Source: Pinirhizobacter sp036499745
GTDB lineage: Bacteria > Pseudomonadota > Gammaproteobacteria > Xanthomonadales > Rhodanobacteraceae
Reading direction: 5' to 3'
DNA: 64,000 nt
NCBI RefSeq assembly: GCF_036499745.1
Contig: NZ_DASYDG010000001.1
Coordinates: forward strand, 1 to 64,000
The translations under genes and the position numbers were made by a program. The notes below the pieces were generated by a model. It searched no databases. It was not told the DNA's origin and saw only the letters and a program-made list of their open reading frames with translations. Positions 8,776 to 16,858 of this stretch are shown piece after piece. Position 1 is the stretch's first letter, and each line of letters starts with the position of its first letter.

Positions 8776-9017
8776 ATGAAGAATGTCATCGTCATCACCG
8801 GCGCATCCAGTGGTTTCGGCGCGCTCACCGCCGGCGCCCTCGCCGGCGCCGGCCATATCGTCTACGCCGGCATGCGCGAAACCACCGGCCGGAATGCCCC
8901 GCAGGTCAAGGCCGCGGGTGAACCGCGCCGCGCTCCCGCAATTGCGTAAACAGGGCAACGGCCTGGTGGTATGGGTGTCCTCCAGCAGCACGCGTGGCGA
9001 CCAGGCGCGTGTGGCTG
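8776..9017 (+). pseudogene. Decayed SDR oxidoreductase gene (internal deletion plus frameshift)
   Basis: From 8776 the frame reads a normal SDR N-terminus (MKNVIVITGASSGFGALTA, then a YAGMRETTGRNAPQVKA segment) and stops at 8949 after 57 codons. In a shifted frame the sequence resumes at about 8925 with VNRAALPQLRKQG followed by LVVWVSSSSTRG, which is the middle of the same SDR family (the strand carrying the catalytic Ser). The roughly 70 codons normally between these blocks, including NNAG, are missing, and nothing of the YxxxK region or the C-terminus follows. The remnant runs into the terminator at 9021. It is a deletion-derived pseudogene in what was probably a two-SDR operon. Confidence 0.8.
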
Positions 9018-9020
9018 AAA

Positions 9021-9052
9021 TAAAAAAGGGGAGCCGGCGACCGGCTCCCCTT
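9021..9052 (-). terminator. Intrinsic terminator of the TonB-receptor gene
   Basis: A perfect 12-bp stem (9026-9037 with 9041-9052), three-base loop, GC-rich core. On the minus strand it is followed by six Ts (complement of 9022-9027). It lies 27 bases past the stop of the minus-strand TonB receptor and so ends that transcript. Confidence 0.85.
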
Positions 9053-9078
9053 CGGGTATTGCACTTGCGCAGGCTCGA

Positions 9079-11508
9079 TCAGAAGAACGAAGCGCCCACC
9101 GTGATCATGATGGTGCGCGGCTCCAGCAGCGAGTAATACGGCGCCGAGGCGAACAGCACCTTGCCGTTCACGTCGGTTTCCTTGCCGGGGTTGGAGGCAA
9201 TGAATGACGTACCGTTGTTGGCGTTGGTGAACGCCTTGTGGTCGGTGAGGTTGTCCAGGTTGATCTTGATGTACGGCTTGCGGAACCAGGTCTCGAAGTC
9301 GGCGAAGTTGAAGCCAGCCGACAGGCCCAGCGTGGTGTAGCCGCCGGCCTTCTCGGTGTTCATGTAGTCACCGTAGAACGAGCTGTGCGACTTGGCCGAG
9401 AGCGTGGCCCAGAACGAACTGTCGTCGTAGCTCAGTGCGGCGTAGCCCAGGTTGCGCGGCGTGTTGTAGAGATCCTTGCCCTTCAGCGGGTAAACGCCAT
9501 CGTCGCCGGTGTCGAGGTTGGATTCGATCTTCGACTGCGTGTAGGTATATGAACCGTACAGGCTCCAGTGGTCGGCAAACCGCCAGGTGGCTTCGCCATC
9601 GACGCCCTGCATCTTCACCTTGGGAATTTCGGTGTAGAAGGTCTCGCCAGTGAATTGGTCGAAGCCCGATTCCTGCTTGTTGTTGAAGTTCGAGCGATAC
9701 AGCATCACGCTGCCAGCGAAGTTATCGCCGTAGTAACGGTAGCCCAGGTCGTTGTTCCAGGCCGATTCCGGCTTGTTCGCGGCGCGGCCGGTCACCGTGT
9801 TCAGGAACACCGCCGTGTTCGGCGGAACGCGGAAGGTCTTGCCGATGCCGTAGAAGATCTGGCTGTTCGCATCGGGCGCGAACTTGACGCCGGCGGTGGG
9901 CAGGAATTTGTGGAAGTTGTAATCCAGGCCATCGCCGCCGATCTGGCTGAACTTGGGCGAGGAGTTGAAGAGCGAGCCCGGGTATTCGTAGGCAAAGCCC
10001 GAACGCTCCACGTGCAGGTAGGCGCCACCGGCGGTAAAGGTCCAGTAGTCGTTCGGCGTCCAGGTATCGGTAGCGAAGGCCTTCTTCGTTTCGGTCAAGG
10101 TGAATTCGTCGTACGTTTTCTGCGCTTCACCATTGGGGTAGACGATGAAGTCCGAATCGCCCCACTTGTTGATCGGTGCGCCGGTGTTGTAGTCGGCCAG
10201 GCTGAAGGCCTGACTCTGTTCCTGGCGCGTGCGCTCGTACCACACGCCGTATTCCAGTGCGTTGGTATCGGAAAGATCCTGATTGAACTTGGCGATCACA
10301 CCAGGACGATATGTGGTGGAGCTACTGAAGCCGTACGCCAGGGCTTTCTTGCCATTCGGGCCGGTGATGATCGCGCCGTCCTGGTTCAGGTCCTGGTTGG
10401 CCGATTCAAACGACGGCTTGGTCGACGTGCTTTCTGCGAAGAAGCTGTTGCCGGTGCCCGAACCGCCATCGCCATACTGGAAGTACGGCACAACCGACAA
10501 ATGCAGGGTGTCGCTGAAGGTGAACTCGCCATCAGCGCTGGCCATCAGGCTGCTGAATGGGTTGGCATGCAGCTGCCAGTAGTTGGTATCGAGCGAACCC
10601 GGCTTGTAGGTTTCGTCGTAATCGTAGTGGTAGCCGTGCTGGGCCACGTTGGCCTTGGTCGGGCCGAAGTAGAGGTACTTCACTTCGCGGTTGTACTGCA
10701 GGGAGCCGGTGATCGAGTTGTTGTCGTCGATGGTCCACACCGTCTTGGCATCGACCTTGTTCACCTTGGCCTTGCCCTGGCCGCGCCATTTGTCGTCGGA
10801 GTTGTCGGACCAGGAAATCCACGAACGCGACGGACCCAGGTCGCCGGTGTTCAGGCGGAAGAAGGTACGGCGGTAGTTGTTGTTGCCGACCGACTGGGAG
10901 AAATCCACGCCGGCGGTGTGGGTGGGATCGATCGTGGTCCAGGCGATATGGCCGCCGGCGGCGCCGGAATCGGGCATGTCCACATCGGGAATGCCCTGCA
11001 GCACGGTGATGTCGCCCATGTTCTCCGAGTCGCCGTATTCGGTGGCGTACACGCGGTAGGAACCTGAGTCGTTGATCGGTGCGCCGTTGACCGAGGCACC
11101 GATCTCGTCACCGGTGAAGCCACGGATGGAGTAGTTGCCGTCGTTGAGGCCGGTCACATCGTCCGTGGAGGAGTTCACACCAGGGATGCTCTGGATCAAC
11201 TGGGTGAAGTTCGAGCCTGGCGAGGCTTTGACAATGGCCTCACGGCTGATCGTGGATACCGCCTTGGGGGCCGTCTGCACGGACATCAGGCCGCTGGCCA
11301 TGGTCGCGGCATGCGCGGTGACGGTCACCGCCTGCAGCTGCTGCGCCCTCTGGGTGTCGTTGGAAGTGGTGGTGTTCGACGTGGTCGACACGCTGTTGCG
11401 GACCGGCGGGGTCTTGGAGTCGGTCGATTGCGGGTCGGCCGACTGGGCCAGGGCGGACCCGGCAAAAAGGGTGGCTGCAATAACGAGATAGAGGTGGTTT
11501 CTATTCAT
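9079..11508 (-). CDS. TonB-dependent outer-membrane receptor
   Basis: An 809-residue protein with the signal peptide MNRNHLYLVIAATLFAGSALA. A low-complexity Ser/Thr/Asn-rich spacer and a TonB-box-like LQAVTVTAH come next. The plug domain (about 80-200) includes STISREAIVKASPGSNFTQLI, IPGVNSS and SIRGFTGDEIGASVNGAPI. The remainder is a beta barrel that ends in Phe (VGASFF), as outer-membrane proteins do. It imports an unknown ligand using TonB/ExbBD energy. It is divergent from a PhnD-like binding-protein gene across a 305-base region holding a Pho-box-like repeat, so phosphate or a phosphorus compound is a possible substrate. An intrinsic terminator follows the gene. Confidence 0.9.
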   Translation of the reverse strand: MNRNHLYLVIAATLFAGSALAQSADPQSTDSKTPPVRNSVSTTSNTTTSNDTQRAQQLQAVTVTAHAATMASGLMSVQTAPKAVSTISREAIVKASPGSNFTQLIQSIPGVNSSTDDVTGLNDGNYSIRGFTGDEIGASVNGAPINDSGSYRVYATEYGDSENMGDITVLQGIPDVDMPDSGAAGGHIAWTTIDPTHTAGVDFSQSVGNNNYRRTFFRLNTGDLGPSRSWISWSDNSDDKWRGQGKAKVNKVDAKTVWTIDDNNSITGSLQYNREVKYLYFGPTKANVAQHGYHYDYDETYKPGSLDTNYWQLHANPFSSLMASADGEFTFSDTLHLSVVPYFQYGDGGSGTGNSFFAESTSTKPSFESANQDLNQDGAIITGPNGKKALAYGFSSSTTYRPGVIAKFNQDLSDTNALEYGVWYERTRQEQSQAFSLADYNTGAPINKWGDSDFIVYPNGEAQKTYDEFTLTETKKAFATDTWTPNDYWTFTAGGAYLHVERSGFAYEYPGSLFNSSPKFSQIGGDGLDYNFHKFLPTAGVKFAPDANSQIFYGIGKTFRVPPNTAVFLNTVTGRAANKPESAWNNDLGYRYYGDNFAGSVMLYRSNFNNKQESGFDQFTGETFYTEIPKVKMQGVDGEATWRFADHWSLYGSYTYTQSKIESNLDTGDDGVYPLKGKDLYNTPRNLGYAALSYDDSSFWATLSAKSHSSFYGDYMNTEKAGGYTTLGLSAGFNFADFETWFRKPYIKINLDNLTDHKAFTNANNGTSFIASNPGKETDVNGKVLFASAPYYSLLEPRTIMITVGASFF

Positions 11509-11813
11509 GGTTTTATTTGTCTTTCCGGTGAGCTAAGGCGTGGCAAGTTATTTCGAACCGGTCGCAAGGAAAAACGCTTCCCCAAGGCACAAAAAAGCCC
11601 AACCGGCTAGGTCAGGCAACTTGTTGCGAAATTCGTATTTAATTGCGCGGCGATAAGCCCCCTTGAGCTCATCGCCATTGTGTGAAGAAGTTAGCACGAT
11701 AAGGCGGCTTTTTTACAGTGTCTTTACATCCGCGAAACGACTCGTACAGGCGCAGTTTGCGCAGGGGGCCCATCGCGGCTATACACAAGCCATTGACGAT
11801 AGGAATCGAAGGT
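11509..11813. other. Divergent control region between TonB receptor and PhnD-like gene
   Basis: This 305-base non-coding stretch is AT-richer than its flanks. It contains a Pho-box-like direct repeat (11712-11729) and a GAAGG ribosome site just before the 11814 ATG. I see no small gene with coding character in it. Confidence 0.5.
11712..11729 (-). promoter_or_regulatory. Possible PhoB binding site (Pho-box-like 7-4-7 direct repeat)
   Basis: Read on the minus strand the sequence is ATGTAAA-GACA-CTGTAAA: two 7-mers spaced by 4, which is the Pho-box geometry. The second 7-mer matches CTGTAAY at six positions; the first is weaker and the spacer is less AT-rich than usual. It lies about 200 bases from the receptor start and 85 bases from the PhnD-like start. 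Confidence 0.3.
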
Positions 11814-12920
11814 ATGACCGCGACGGCAGCGCGGCCACCTGCGGGGTCGGGGCAGTCGTGGCGAAGAACGTTTTCGACGATGGCGATGCTGATGATCGCC
11901 TGCGTTCCCGCGTGGCTGGGCGCTGCAGCCGCGCCCGATGCCAATCCGATCCCGATCCGCTTCGGCATCCTGCCCATCGGCAGTGCCGCGGAATCGCGCG
12001 CCCAGTGGGCACCGCTGCTTGAGGACATTGCCAAACGGCTCGGCCACCCGGTGTCGTCGGTGTCGGTCTCCAGCTACGCGGGCCTGTCGGGCGCGATGTC
12101 GACGGGCAGCGTCGACGTCGCCTTCGTCTCAGGCCGACTGGCCGTGGAAGCGGTCTCGCGCCAGCACATGCACGTGGTGGCGCAGTTCGTCCGGGACGAT
12201 GGCGTGGCGGGCAATTATGCCCTGCTGATCGTCCGGGCGTCCTCGCCCATCCAGGACATCGAAAGCCTGCTGGCCAACCCGGGCCGCTGGCGCTACGCGC
12301 GAGGCGAACCGCTGTCGGTGACCGGCTACGTGGCGCCCGAGGCGCAGCTGTTCGCTCCACGCGGAATCAATTCGGACACGTTCTTCTCCAGCGTGCGCGT
12401 GGGCAACCACCAGGACAACGCGCTGGCGGTAGTCAACCGCGAAGTGGACGTCGCCAGCGGCAACAACCCGGACCTGGACCTCTTCACCCGCCACTTCCCG
12501 CACGAAGCAGCGCAGTTGCGGGTGATCTGGCGTTCGACACTGATTCCCGCAGGCGTGCTGGTAGTGCGTGATGCGATGGATGAGCCCCTGCAGGATCAGC
12601 TGGTGGCCCTGATGCGAAACTACGGCAAGCAGGCCGATGCCAACGGCGAACGCGAACGGTCGAATCTTTCGCGCATTCCCGACCTTGCGCATTTCGTGCC
12701 GGCCGACAACCGTGCACTGAAGCCCTTCGTGGACATGGATTACACCCTTGCCTACCAGCAGGCCGAGCACGGCCGCTGGGTAAACGACGCAGCGCGCCAG
12801 GCGCGGCTGAAGCAGGTGGAAGGCGATTATCGTAAGGCGTTGCAGGCCCTGGAACCGACGGCGCGGCCCCCGCACGGAAATGGGGAAAAGAGCGCATCCG
12901 TGCGCGAAGGCTCTCCGTAA
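11814..12920 (+). CDS. PhnD-like phosphate/phosphonate-type periplasmic binding protein
   Basis: I choose the ATG at 11814 because GAAGG precedes it and the next residues lead into an export signal (RRTFSTMAMLMIACVPAWLGAAA); this gives 368 residues. The mature protein begins IPIRFGILPIGSAAE and continues with YAGLSGAMSTGSVDVAFVSG, the pattern of PhnD/phosphite-type ABC substrate-binding proteins. VTGYVAPEAQLF and DVASGNNPDLDL also fit. No ABC permease or ATPase gene is adjacent, so it may be an orphan binding protein or the sensory partner of another system. Its divergent partner is a TonB receptor. Confidence 0.82.
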   Translation: MTATAARPPAGSGQSWRRTFSTMAMLMIACVPAWLGAAAAPDANPIPIRFGILPIGSAAESRAQWAPLLEDIAKRLGHPVSSVSVSSYAGLSGAMSTGSVDVAFVSGRLAVEAVSRQHMHVVAQFVRDDGVAGNYALLIVRASSPIQDIESLLANPGRWRYARGEPLSVTGYVAPEAQLFAPRGINSDTFFSSVRVGNHQDNALAVVNREVDVASGNNPDLDLFTRHFPHEAAQLRVIWRSTLIPAGVLVVRDAMDEPLQDQLVALMRNYGKQADANGERERSNLSRIPDLAHFVPADNRALKPFVDMDYTLAYQQAEHGRWVNDAARQARLKQVEGDYRKALQALEPTARPPHGNGEKSASVREGSP

Positions 12921-13007
12921 GTAATCCCGGACCCGGCAACTCCACGGGCAGTCCAGTCTATGGGCTGGTTCGCACGAACCTGCACGCCGTTTTGACGAAA
13001 GCGCACA

Positions 13008-13043
13008 GCAGGCTGATCAATCCGGCAGGATTGATCAGCCTGC
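13008..13043. repeat. Long perfect inverted repeat between convergent genes
   Basis: A 16-bp perfect stem (13008-13023 paired with 13028-13043) with loop GGCA abuts the stop codon of the diguanylate cyclase gene. It lies between two genes that point at each other. No T-run follows on either strand, so it is not a canonical intrinsic terminator, but it is strong enough to stop or protect both 3' ends. Confidence 0.6.
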
Positions 13044-14387
13044 CTAGACCATCACACAGCGGTTCCGACCCGCGCGCTTGGCCTCGTAGAGGGCCCGGTC
13101 GGCACGTTCGAACGCAGCCGCCGGCGTGTCGGGCATCTGGAAGCAGGTGATGCCACCGGACATGGTCACCGTGATCGGGCGCTTGCTGGCATGGAATCCC
13201 AGGCCGGCCACGGCACGGCACAGATCCTCGGCCACAAGTAGCGCTTCACTTCGTTCCAGGCCGTCAAACACCGCGGCGAATTCCTCGCCGCCGTAACGGG
13301 CGATGAAATACCGGCCCGCCGCATGGGCGCTAAGCGCTTTGCCTACGATGCGCAGCACCGCGTCACCCGCGGCATGGCCGTAGCTGTCGTTTATCGCCTT
13401 GAAATGATCGATATCGAAGGCCGCCACGCACACATGCTGGCGCTCACCCTGCCAGCGGCGGTGTACTTCGTCCACGTGGCGCTCGTAAGCCAGGCGGTTG
13501 GGCATCGCGGTAAGCGGATCGGTCAATGCCAGTTCGTGTTCGCGGGCCAGGGATTCCTGCAGGCGCAAGGCCTGCGTCTCCAGTTCCACCAGCCGCCCCT
13601 GCATGCTGGCGCTGCGCGCGCGGAATTCCTCGGCTCGGGCATCCTGGCGCTCGCGGTATTCGCGGAAGTGCTGGTCGATCAGGGTAAGGCGCGAACTCAC
13701 CTGTTCCTGCAGCTCGGCAAGGCTGGTGGCGTCGCGCGCAGTCTGGTTCAACAACGCCATTTCGTCGCGGACCGTGGTGTCCAGTGCCTCGCCTTCGGCG
13801 AGTTCGAGTGACTGTTCCTGCATGCCCATCTCGAGGAAATGGGTCATTTCCTCCAACCGGCCACTCACCTGTTCGAGCAAGGCCTGCAGGTTGTCGATGT
13901 CGGCGCGCAGGCTGTCGCGCTGGCGGTTGACCAGGTTGGCCACGGCTTCCGCCAGTACCGGCATGGCCGCCTCATCGTCAGCCGGTGTCGCGGCCAGTTG
14001 CGCGCGAATGTCCACCGCCTCCTCGGCCAGGGAAGGAATAAGCACCACGCGAAGAAGGGTTTCACGCAGGGCTTCAGGCCATGACGGGCCGATCTGGGTT
14101 CCCGCACCGCCGGCAAGGGCCTGGCGCGGCAGGCCATCGAGCCGCGCCACCGCGTCGCCCAACTCATCCACCAGCGGTGCCAGGCCCGCGCCGGCACTGG
14201 AACGGCGCACCGCATCGGTCACGCGTTCAAGCAAGCCATCGAGCGCATCGTCCCGGCCTCGGGCCAGCAGCAACAAACGGCTGGCAACGCGGCGCAGCTG
14301 TTCCTCAAGCTGGCGGAAAGAAGCTTCCTCGCGCTCCATCCGCTCAAGGGCGAGATGGTACTTGCGCTCGAAATGATCTGGTTCCAA
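13044..14387 (-). CDS. Soluble diguanylate cyclase (GGDEF) with long helical N-terminus
   Basis: A 447-residue protein. The first 270 residues are predicted mostly helical and coiled-coil (MEPDHFERKYHLALERMERE, then repeated Leu/Glu/Arg-rich stretches up to LQESLAREHE), with no membrane helix. The GGDEF domain starts at LTDPLTAMPNR and has the active-site loop GGEEF (366-370), a functional variant. The product-inhibition site RxxD, which should precede the loop as RxxDxxxR, reads RYFI, so the allosteric Asp is missing. It would make cyclic-di-GMP from GTP without normal feedback inhibition. It is monocistronic and convergent with the PhnD-like gene. Confidence 0.9.
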   Translation of the reverse strand: MEPDHFERKYHLALERMEREEASFRQLEEQLRRVASRLLLLARGRDDALDGLLERVTDAVRRSSAGAGLAPLVDELGDAVARLDGLPRQALAGGAGTQIGPSWPEALRETLLRVVLIPSLAEEAVDIRAQLAATPADDEAAMPVLAEAVANLVNRQRDSLRADIDNLQALLEQVSGRLEEMTHFLEMGMQEQSLELAEGEALDTTVRDEMALLNQTARDATSLAELQEQVSSRLTLIDQHFREYRERQDARAEEFRARSASMQGRLVELETQALRLQESLAREHELALTDPLTAMPNRLAYERHVDEVHRRWQGERQHVCVAAFDIDHFKAINDSYGHAAGDAVLRIVGKALSAHAAGRYFIARYGGEEFAAVFDGLERSEALLVAEDLCRAVAGLGFHASKRPITVTMSGGITCFQMPDTPAAAFERADRALYEAKRAGRNRCVMV

Positions 14388-14437
14388 GAGGTTCCCCCGA
14401 CGGTGGTCCGTGCGGGGGAAATATACGACGCATTGGC

Positions 14438-16282
14438 CTAGCTTGTGGGCTGGGCAGCACCGGAGTTGATGGCTTCGTCGATGGCTTGCTGTATCCGGCC
14501 CTGCGCCTTGAGCTCTGCTTCGTGCTGCTGCTGACCCAATTGAGCCTGTTTGTGGCCGAGCACGCTCTGCTGATCGGACAACGGACGCTGCAGCTCGGCC
14601 AGTGCATTCTGCTTCGAAGCTAGTTCTTTCATCTTCACGGCATCCGGCTGGCCGTGCTCGGCGAAGTTCGCCTGGAGCGTGCCCAGCTGGGCCTGTTGTT
14701 CGCCGATCTTTGCCTGTTGATCGCCGAGCCTGGACTGCTCATCGCCCAATGCGGACTGCTTGTCTCCCAAGTCCCGCACCGGGGCGAGCGCGTCGATAAT
14801 GCCGCCGATGACCTTCGGGTCGTGGCTTACGTAGGTCTTGCCACCGCGGCGCATCCAGGCCACCGGTTCACCCCGGCCACGCACGCGTTCGGCGTCCGCT
14901 ATGTCGCGCTGGGTGCCGCTGACGAACGCCGTATTGTGGTCGTACACCGCGTATGCCGCGCCGTGCGATTCGGAACTGATGGTGATCCTGGATTCGGCGT
15001 AGGCGTGGTCACCCGGCGGGGGAGGTGGCGGTGGCGGCGGAGGCGCCGGAGCCTCGGGCGGCGGAGGCGGTGGCGGGGGCGGCACGTGGGGATTGACTCG
15101 AGGGACCGGGGCGACGCGCGGCAAAGGGGTGGCGCGCATGGCGGGAGTAGCAGGCATCGCAGGCGTTGCAGGCGTTGCAGGCGTTGCAGGCGTTGCCGGA
15201 GTCGCAGGCGTTGCGGGTGTGACCGGCGTCTCCTGTACCCAGGACGCAGCGATCGGTTCAAGCGTGGTGGAAGGATCGGCCGTCCGCGCCGTCACCCGGT
15301 AGGGCAGCACCAGCGTGGCGGCGATGACGGTGAGGATGGCCCAGCCGAGCGCGCGGCGCGCCGGACGGGAAGCTGAATCCTGGAGCATGACGAGTCTCCT
15401 CTTGAGATTCCTGTAAGTGGTGGAGGCCGTCCCCAGACCCGAAGCGTGCCCGTGCGATACGCCAAGGCGCAGCAACAGGCGTGCATAACCTTCGGCGGCG
15501 GCGTTGCAGTCCACGACGTGCGCATCGCAGGCGGCTTCGCGGCTCAAGGCATATTCGGCGACGGCCAGGTGGGCCAGCGGATGGAAGAAGAAGAGGCGCC
15601 GGCCAAGCTCGGGGATCCAGCCAAGCCAGAGGTCAGCACGACGCACGTGCGCAAACTCGTGGCCGAGCGCCATGGCCAGTTCGTCGGCCGAGAGCACACC
15701 GGCGGGCGGTAGCAGTACCACCGGGCGCAAGGCGCCGATGGCCAGGCCGCCGACCACGTACGGCGCATCGATCGAAGGCCCCACGCGAAGTGCGGGCACG
15801 CGGGCAAGGCCGATCGCCGAGGCTGCATGGCGGGCCATGGCGAGTGTCGCTTCGTCACGAACAGGCGCACAGGCGGCCACCATTTTGCGCGTGGCCATCC
15901 ACCCGGCGGCCAGCCGCCCGAATTGCCACGCCACGATGGCGAACCATGCGCCAACCACAGCCAGTGCCCAAGGCAGCGGCGCGGAGGCTTCCGGCAGCAC
16001 CAGGGGGGCCGTGCCTGTCGCCAACGGTGACAAGGTCAGCGTGGCCGCATGGGCCGTCGCCTCAGGCGCGGCCAGCCATGCAAGTTCCACCGGCACCGGC
16101 AGGCACAGCCCCAGCAACAGTTGCAGGCCTGAGAGCCACCACAAATGGCAGCGCACGGCCGCCGGCAGGCGCGGACCGAACCGCCCCACCATCCACACCA
16201 GGCCCACCAGCAGCACGGCCTGGGCCGACGTCCAGCCCAGTCGAAGCAGGACCTCGCGCGCGAAATCGTCGAACGTGTTCAT
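14438..16282 (-). CDS. M56-family (BlaR1/MecR1-like) membrane metallopeptidase
   Basis: A 614-residue protein: N-terminal membrane helices (about 20-40, 50-70, 103-123), then the zinc-protease motif HEFAH (208-212) with REAACDAH downstream, then another helix (about 311-327). After it comes an unusual tail: eight or so TPA repeats (354-382), two polyproline runs (400-422) and a C-terminal series of LGxxQ heptad-like repeats (504-586). There is no penicillin-binding domain, so the extracytoplasmic sensing part is a Pro-rich and coiled-coil module instead. By family it should cleave the adjacent BlaI-type repressor on sensing envelope stress. Its start overlaps the stop of the BlaI gene by 4 bases. 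Confidence 0.88.
   Translation of the reverse strand: MNTFDDFAREVLLRLGWTSAQAVLLVGLVWMVGRFGPRLPAAVRCHLWWLSGLQLLLGLCLPVPVELAWLAAPEATAHAATLTLSPLATGTAPLVLPEASAPLPWALAVVGAWFAIVAWQFGRLAAGWMATRKMVAACAPVRDEATLAMARHAASAIGLARVPALRVGPSIDAPYVVGGLAIGALRPVVLLPPAGVLSADELAMALGHEFAHVRRADLWLGWIPELGRRLFFFHPLAHLAVAEYALSREAACDAHVVDCNAAAEGYARLLLRLGVSHGHASGLGTASTTYRNLKRRLVMLQDSASRPARRALGWAILTVIAATLVLPYRVTARTADPSTTLEPIAASWVQETPVTPATPATPATPATPATPATPAMPATPAMRATPLPRVAPVPRVNPHVPPPPPPPPPEAPAPPPPPPPPPPGDHAYAESRITISSESHGAAYAVYDHNTAFVSGTQRDIADAERVRGRGEPVAWMRRGGKTYVSHDPKVIGGIIDALAPVRDLGDKQSALGDEQSRLGDQQAKIGEQQAQLGTLQANFAEHGQPDAVKMKELASKQNALAELQRPLSDQQSVLGHKQAQLGQQQHEAELKAQGRIQQAIDEAINSGAAQPTS
15150..15221. repeat. 9-bp tandem repeat encoding the TPA tract of the M56 protein
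   Basis: About eight consecutive copies of GCAGGCGTT (five exact, the rest with one to four changes), in frame, encode the Thr-Pro-Ala repeats on the minus strand. Exact copies side by side suggest slippage, so length probably varies between strains without breaking the frame. Confidence 0.85.
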
Positions 16283-16671
16283 GCGTCGCCTCCGGTTTTC
16301 GTACGCAGCTTGTCCACCAGCGCTTCAAGTTCGGCCAGTTCGTCCCGGCTCACTTCACCGCGTTCGCTCATCCATGCCACGAAGGGCGACACCGAGCCCT
16401 GCAGCTGCGTGCGCACGAAGTTGTCCACCGCGCCGCGCATCACTTCCACCGGGCCTGACGTGGTGCTGTAGCGATAAACCCCGTGTACGCGCCGGCGGCC
16501 GAGGAAGCCCTTCTCGCGAAGGCGCTCCATCATGGTCAATACCGTGGACCGGGCCAGGCCCTGGGGTTCGCCGAAACCGCTCACGACATCAGCCACGGTG
16601 GCGCCGCCGCGCTCGTCGACGTGGCTGAGCAAGGCAAGTTCTCGCTCGCCGATGGTCTTTCGCTGCTGCAT
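16279..16671 (-). CDS. BlaI/MecI/CopY-family transcriptional repressor
   Basis: A 130-residue protein with the winged helix of the BlaI family: GERELALLSHVDERGGATV, LARSTVLTMMERLREKGFL and the wing GRRRVHGVYRYS, followed by a dimerisation helix (EVMRGAVDNFVRTQL). It overlaps the M56 gene by 4 bases, the standard repressor-sensor protease pairing. Two GACTACA-type operators lie 12-55 bases upstream of its start, so it represses its own operon. The lid is released when the M56 protease or a downstream protease cleaves it. The inducing signal need not be a beta-lactam; no beta-lactamase gene is adjacent. Confidence 0.93.
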   Translation of the reverse strand: MQQRKTIGERELALLSHVDERGGATVADVVSGFGEPQGLARSTVLTMMERLREKGFLGRRRVHGVYRYSTTSGPVEVMRGAVDNFVRTQLQGSVSPFVAWMSERGEVSRDELAELEALVDKLRTKTGGDA

Positions 16672-16682
16672 GGCCGGCTCCT

Positions 16683-16726
16683 GACTACACGTGTAGTCAA
16701 GCTAATCCCTGACTACACCTGTAGTC
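16683..16726. promoter_or_regulatory. Two BlaI-type operators
   Basis: GACTACACGTGTAGTC (16683-16698, a perfect palindrome) and GACTACACCTGTAGTC (16711-16726, one central mismatch) match the TACA-N-TGTA core bound by BlaI/MecI repressors. They are 28 bases apart centre to centre and lie in front of the BlaI gene, between it and the divergent desaturase-like gene, so either or both promoters may be controlled. Confidence 0.85.
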
Positions 16727-16843
16727 AAGTGCCTAGCGGCCAAAGGCACGTGAAAGATTCCGCGCCTAGGCTTCGGGGCATCCGCACCATCGTTTTGGCC
16801 AGCATGCCTCGCCGCCCTTCAAGGCTTAAGTTTTCGTATGTAC

Positions 16844-16858
16844 TCTGACCCCTTATGG
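16844..16858 (+). repeat. Half copy of a TCTGACCCCTTATGG palindromic repeat
   Basis: These 15 bases recur exactly at 51921-51935, where the complete inverted-repeat element is present. Motifs of this type (AAGGGGTCAG/CTGACCCCTT) resemble REP/RAYT-associated short palindromes. The copy here includes the furthest upstream ATG of the following gene. Confidence 0.55.

Noticed and set aside
9568..11067. 499-codon open frame antisense to the TonB receptor
   Set aside because: It has no conserved domain and the receptor sequence on the other strand is well supported.
15150..15221. Tandem repeat considered as a CRISPR array
   Set aside because: The unit is only 9 bases, without spacers, and encodes an in-frame TPA tract.
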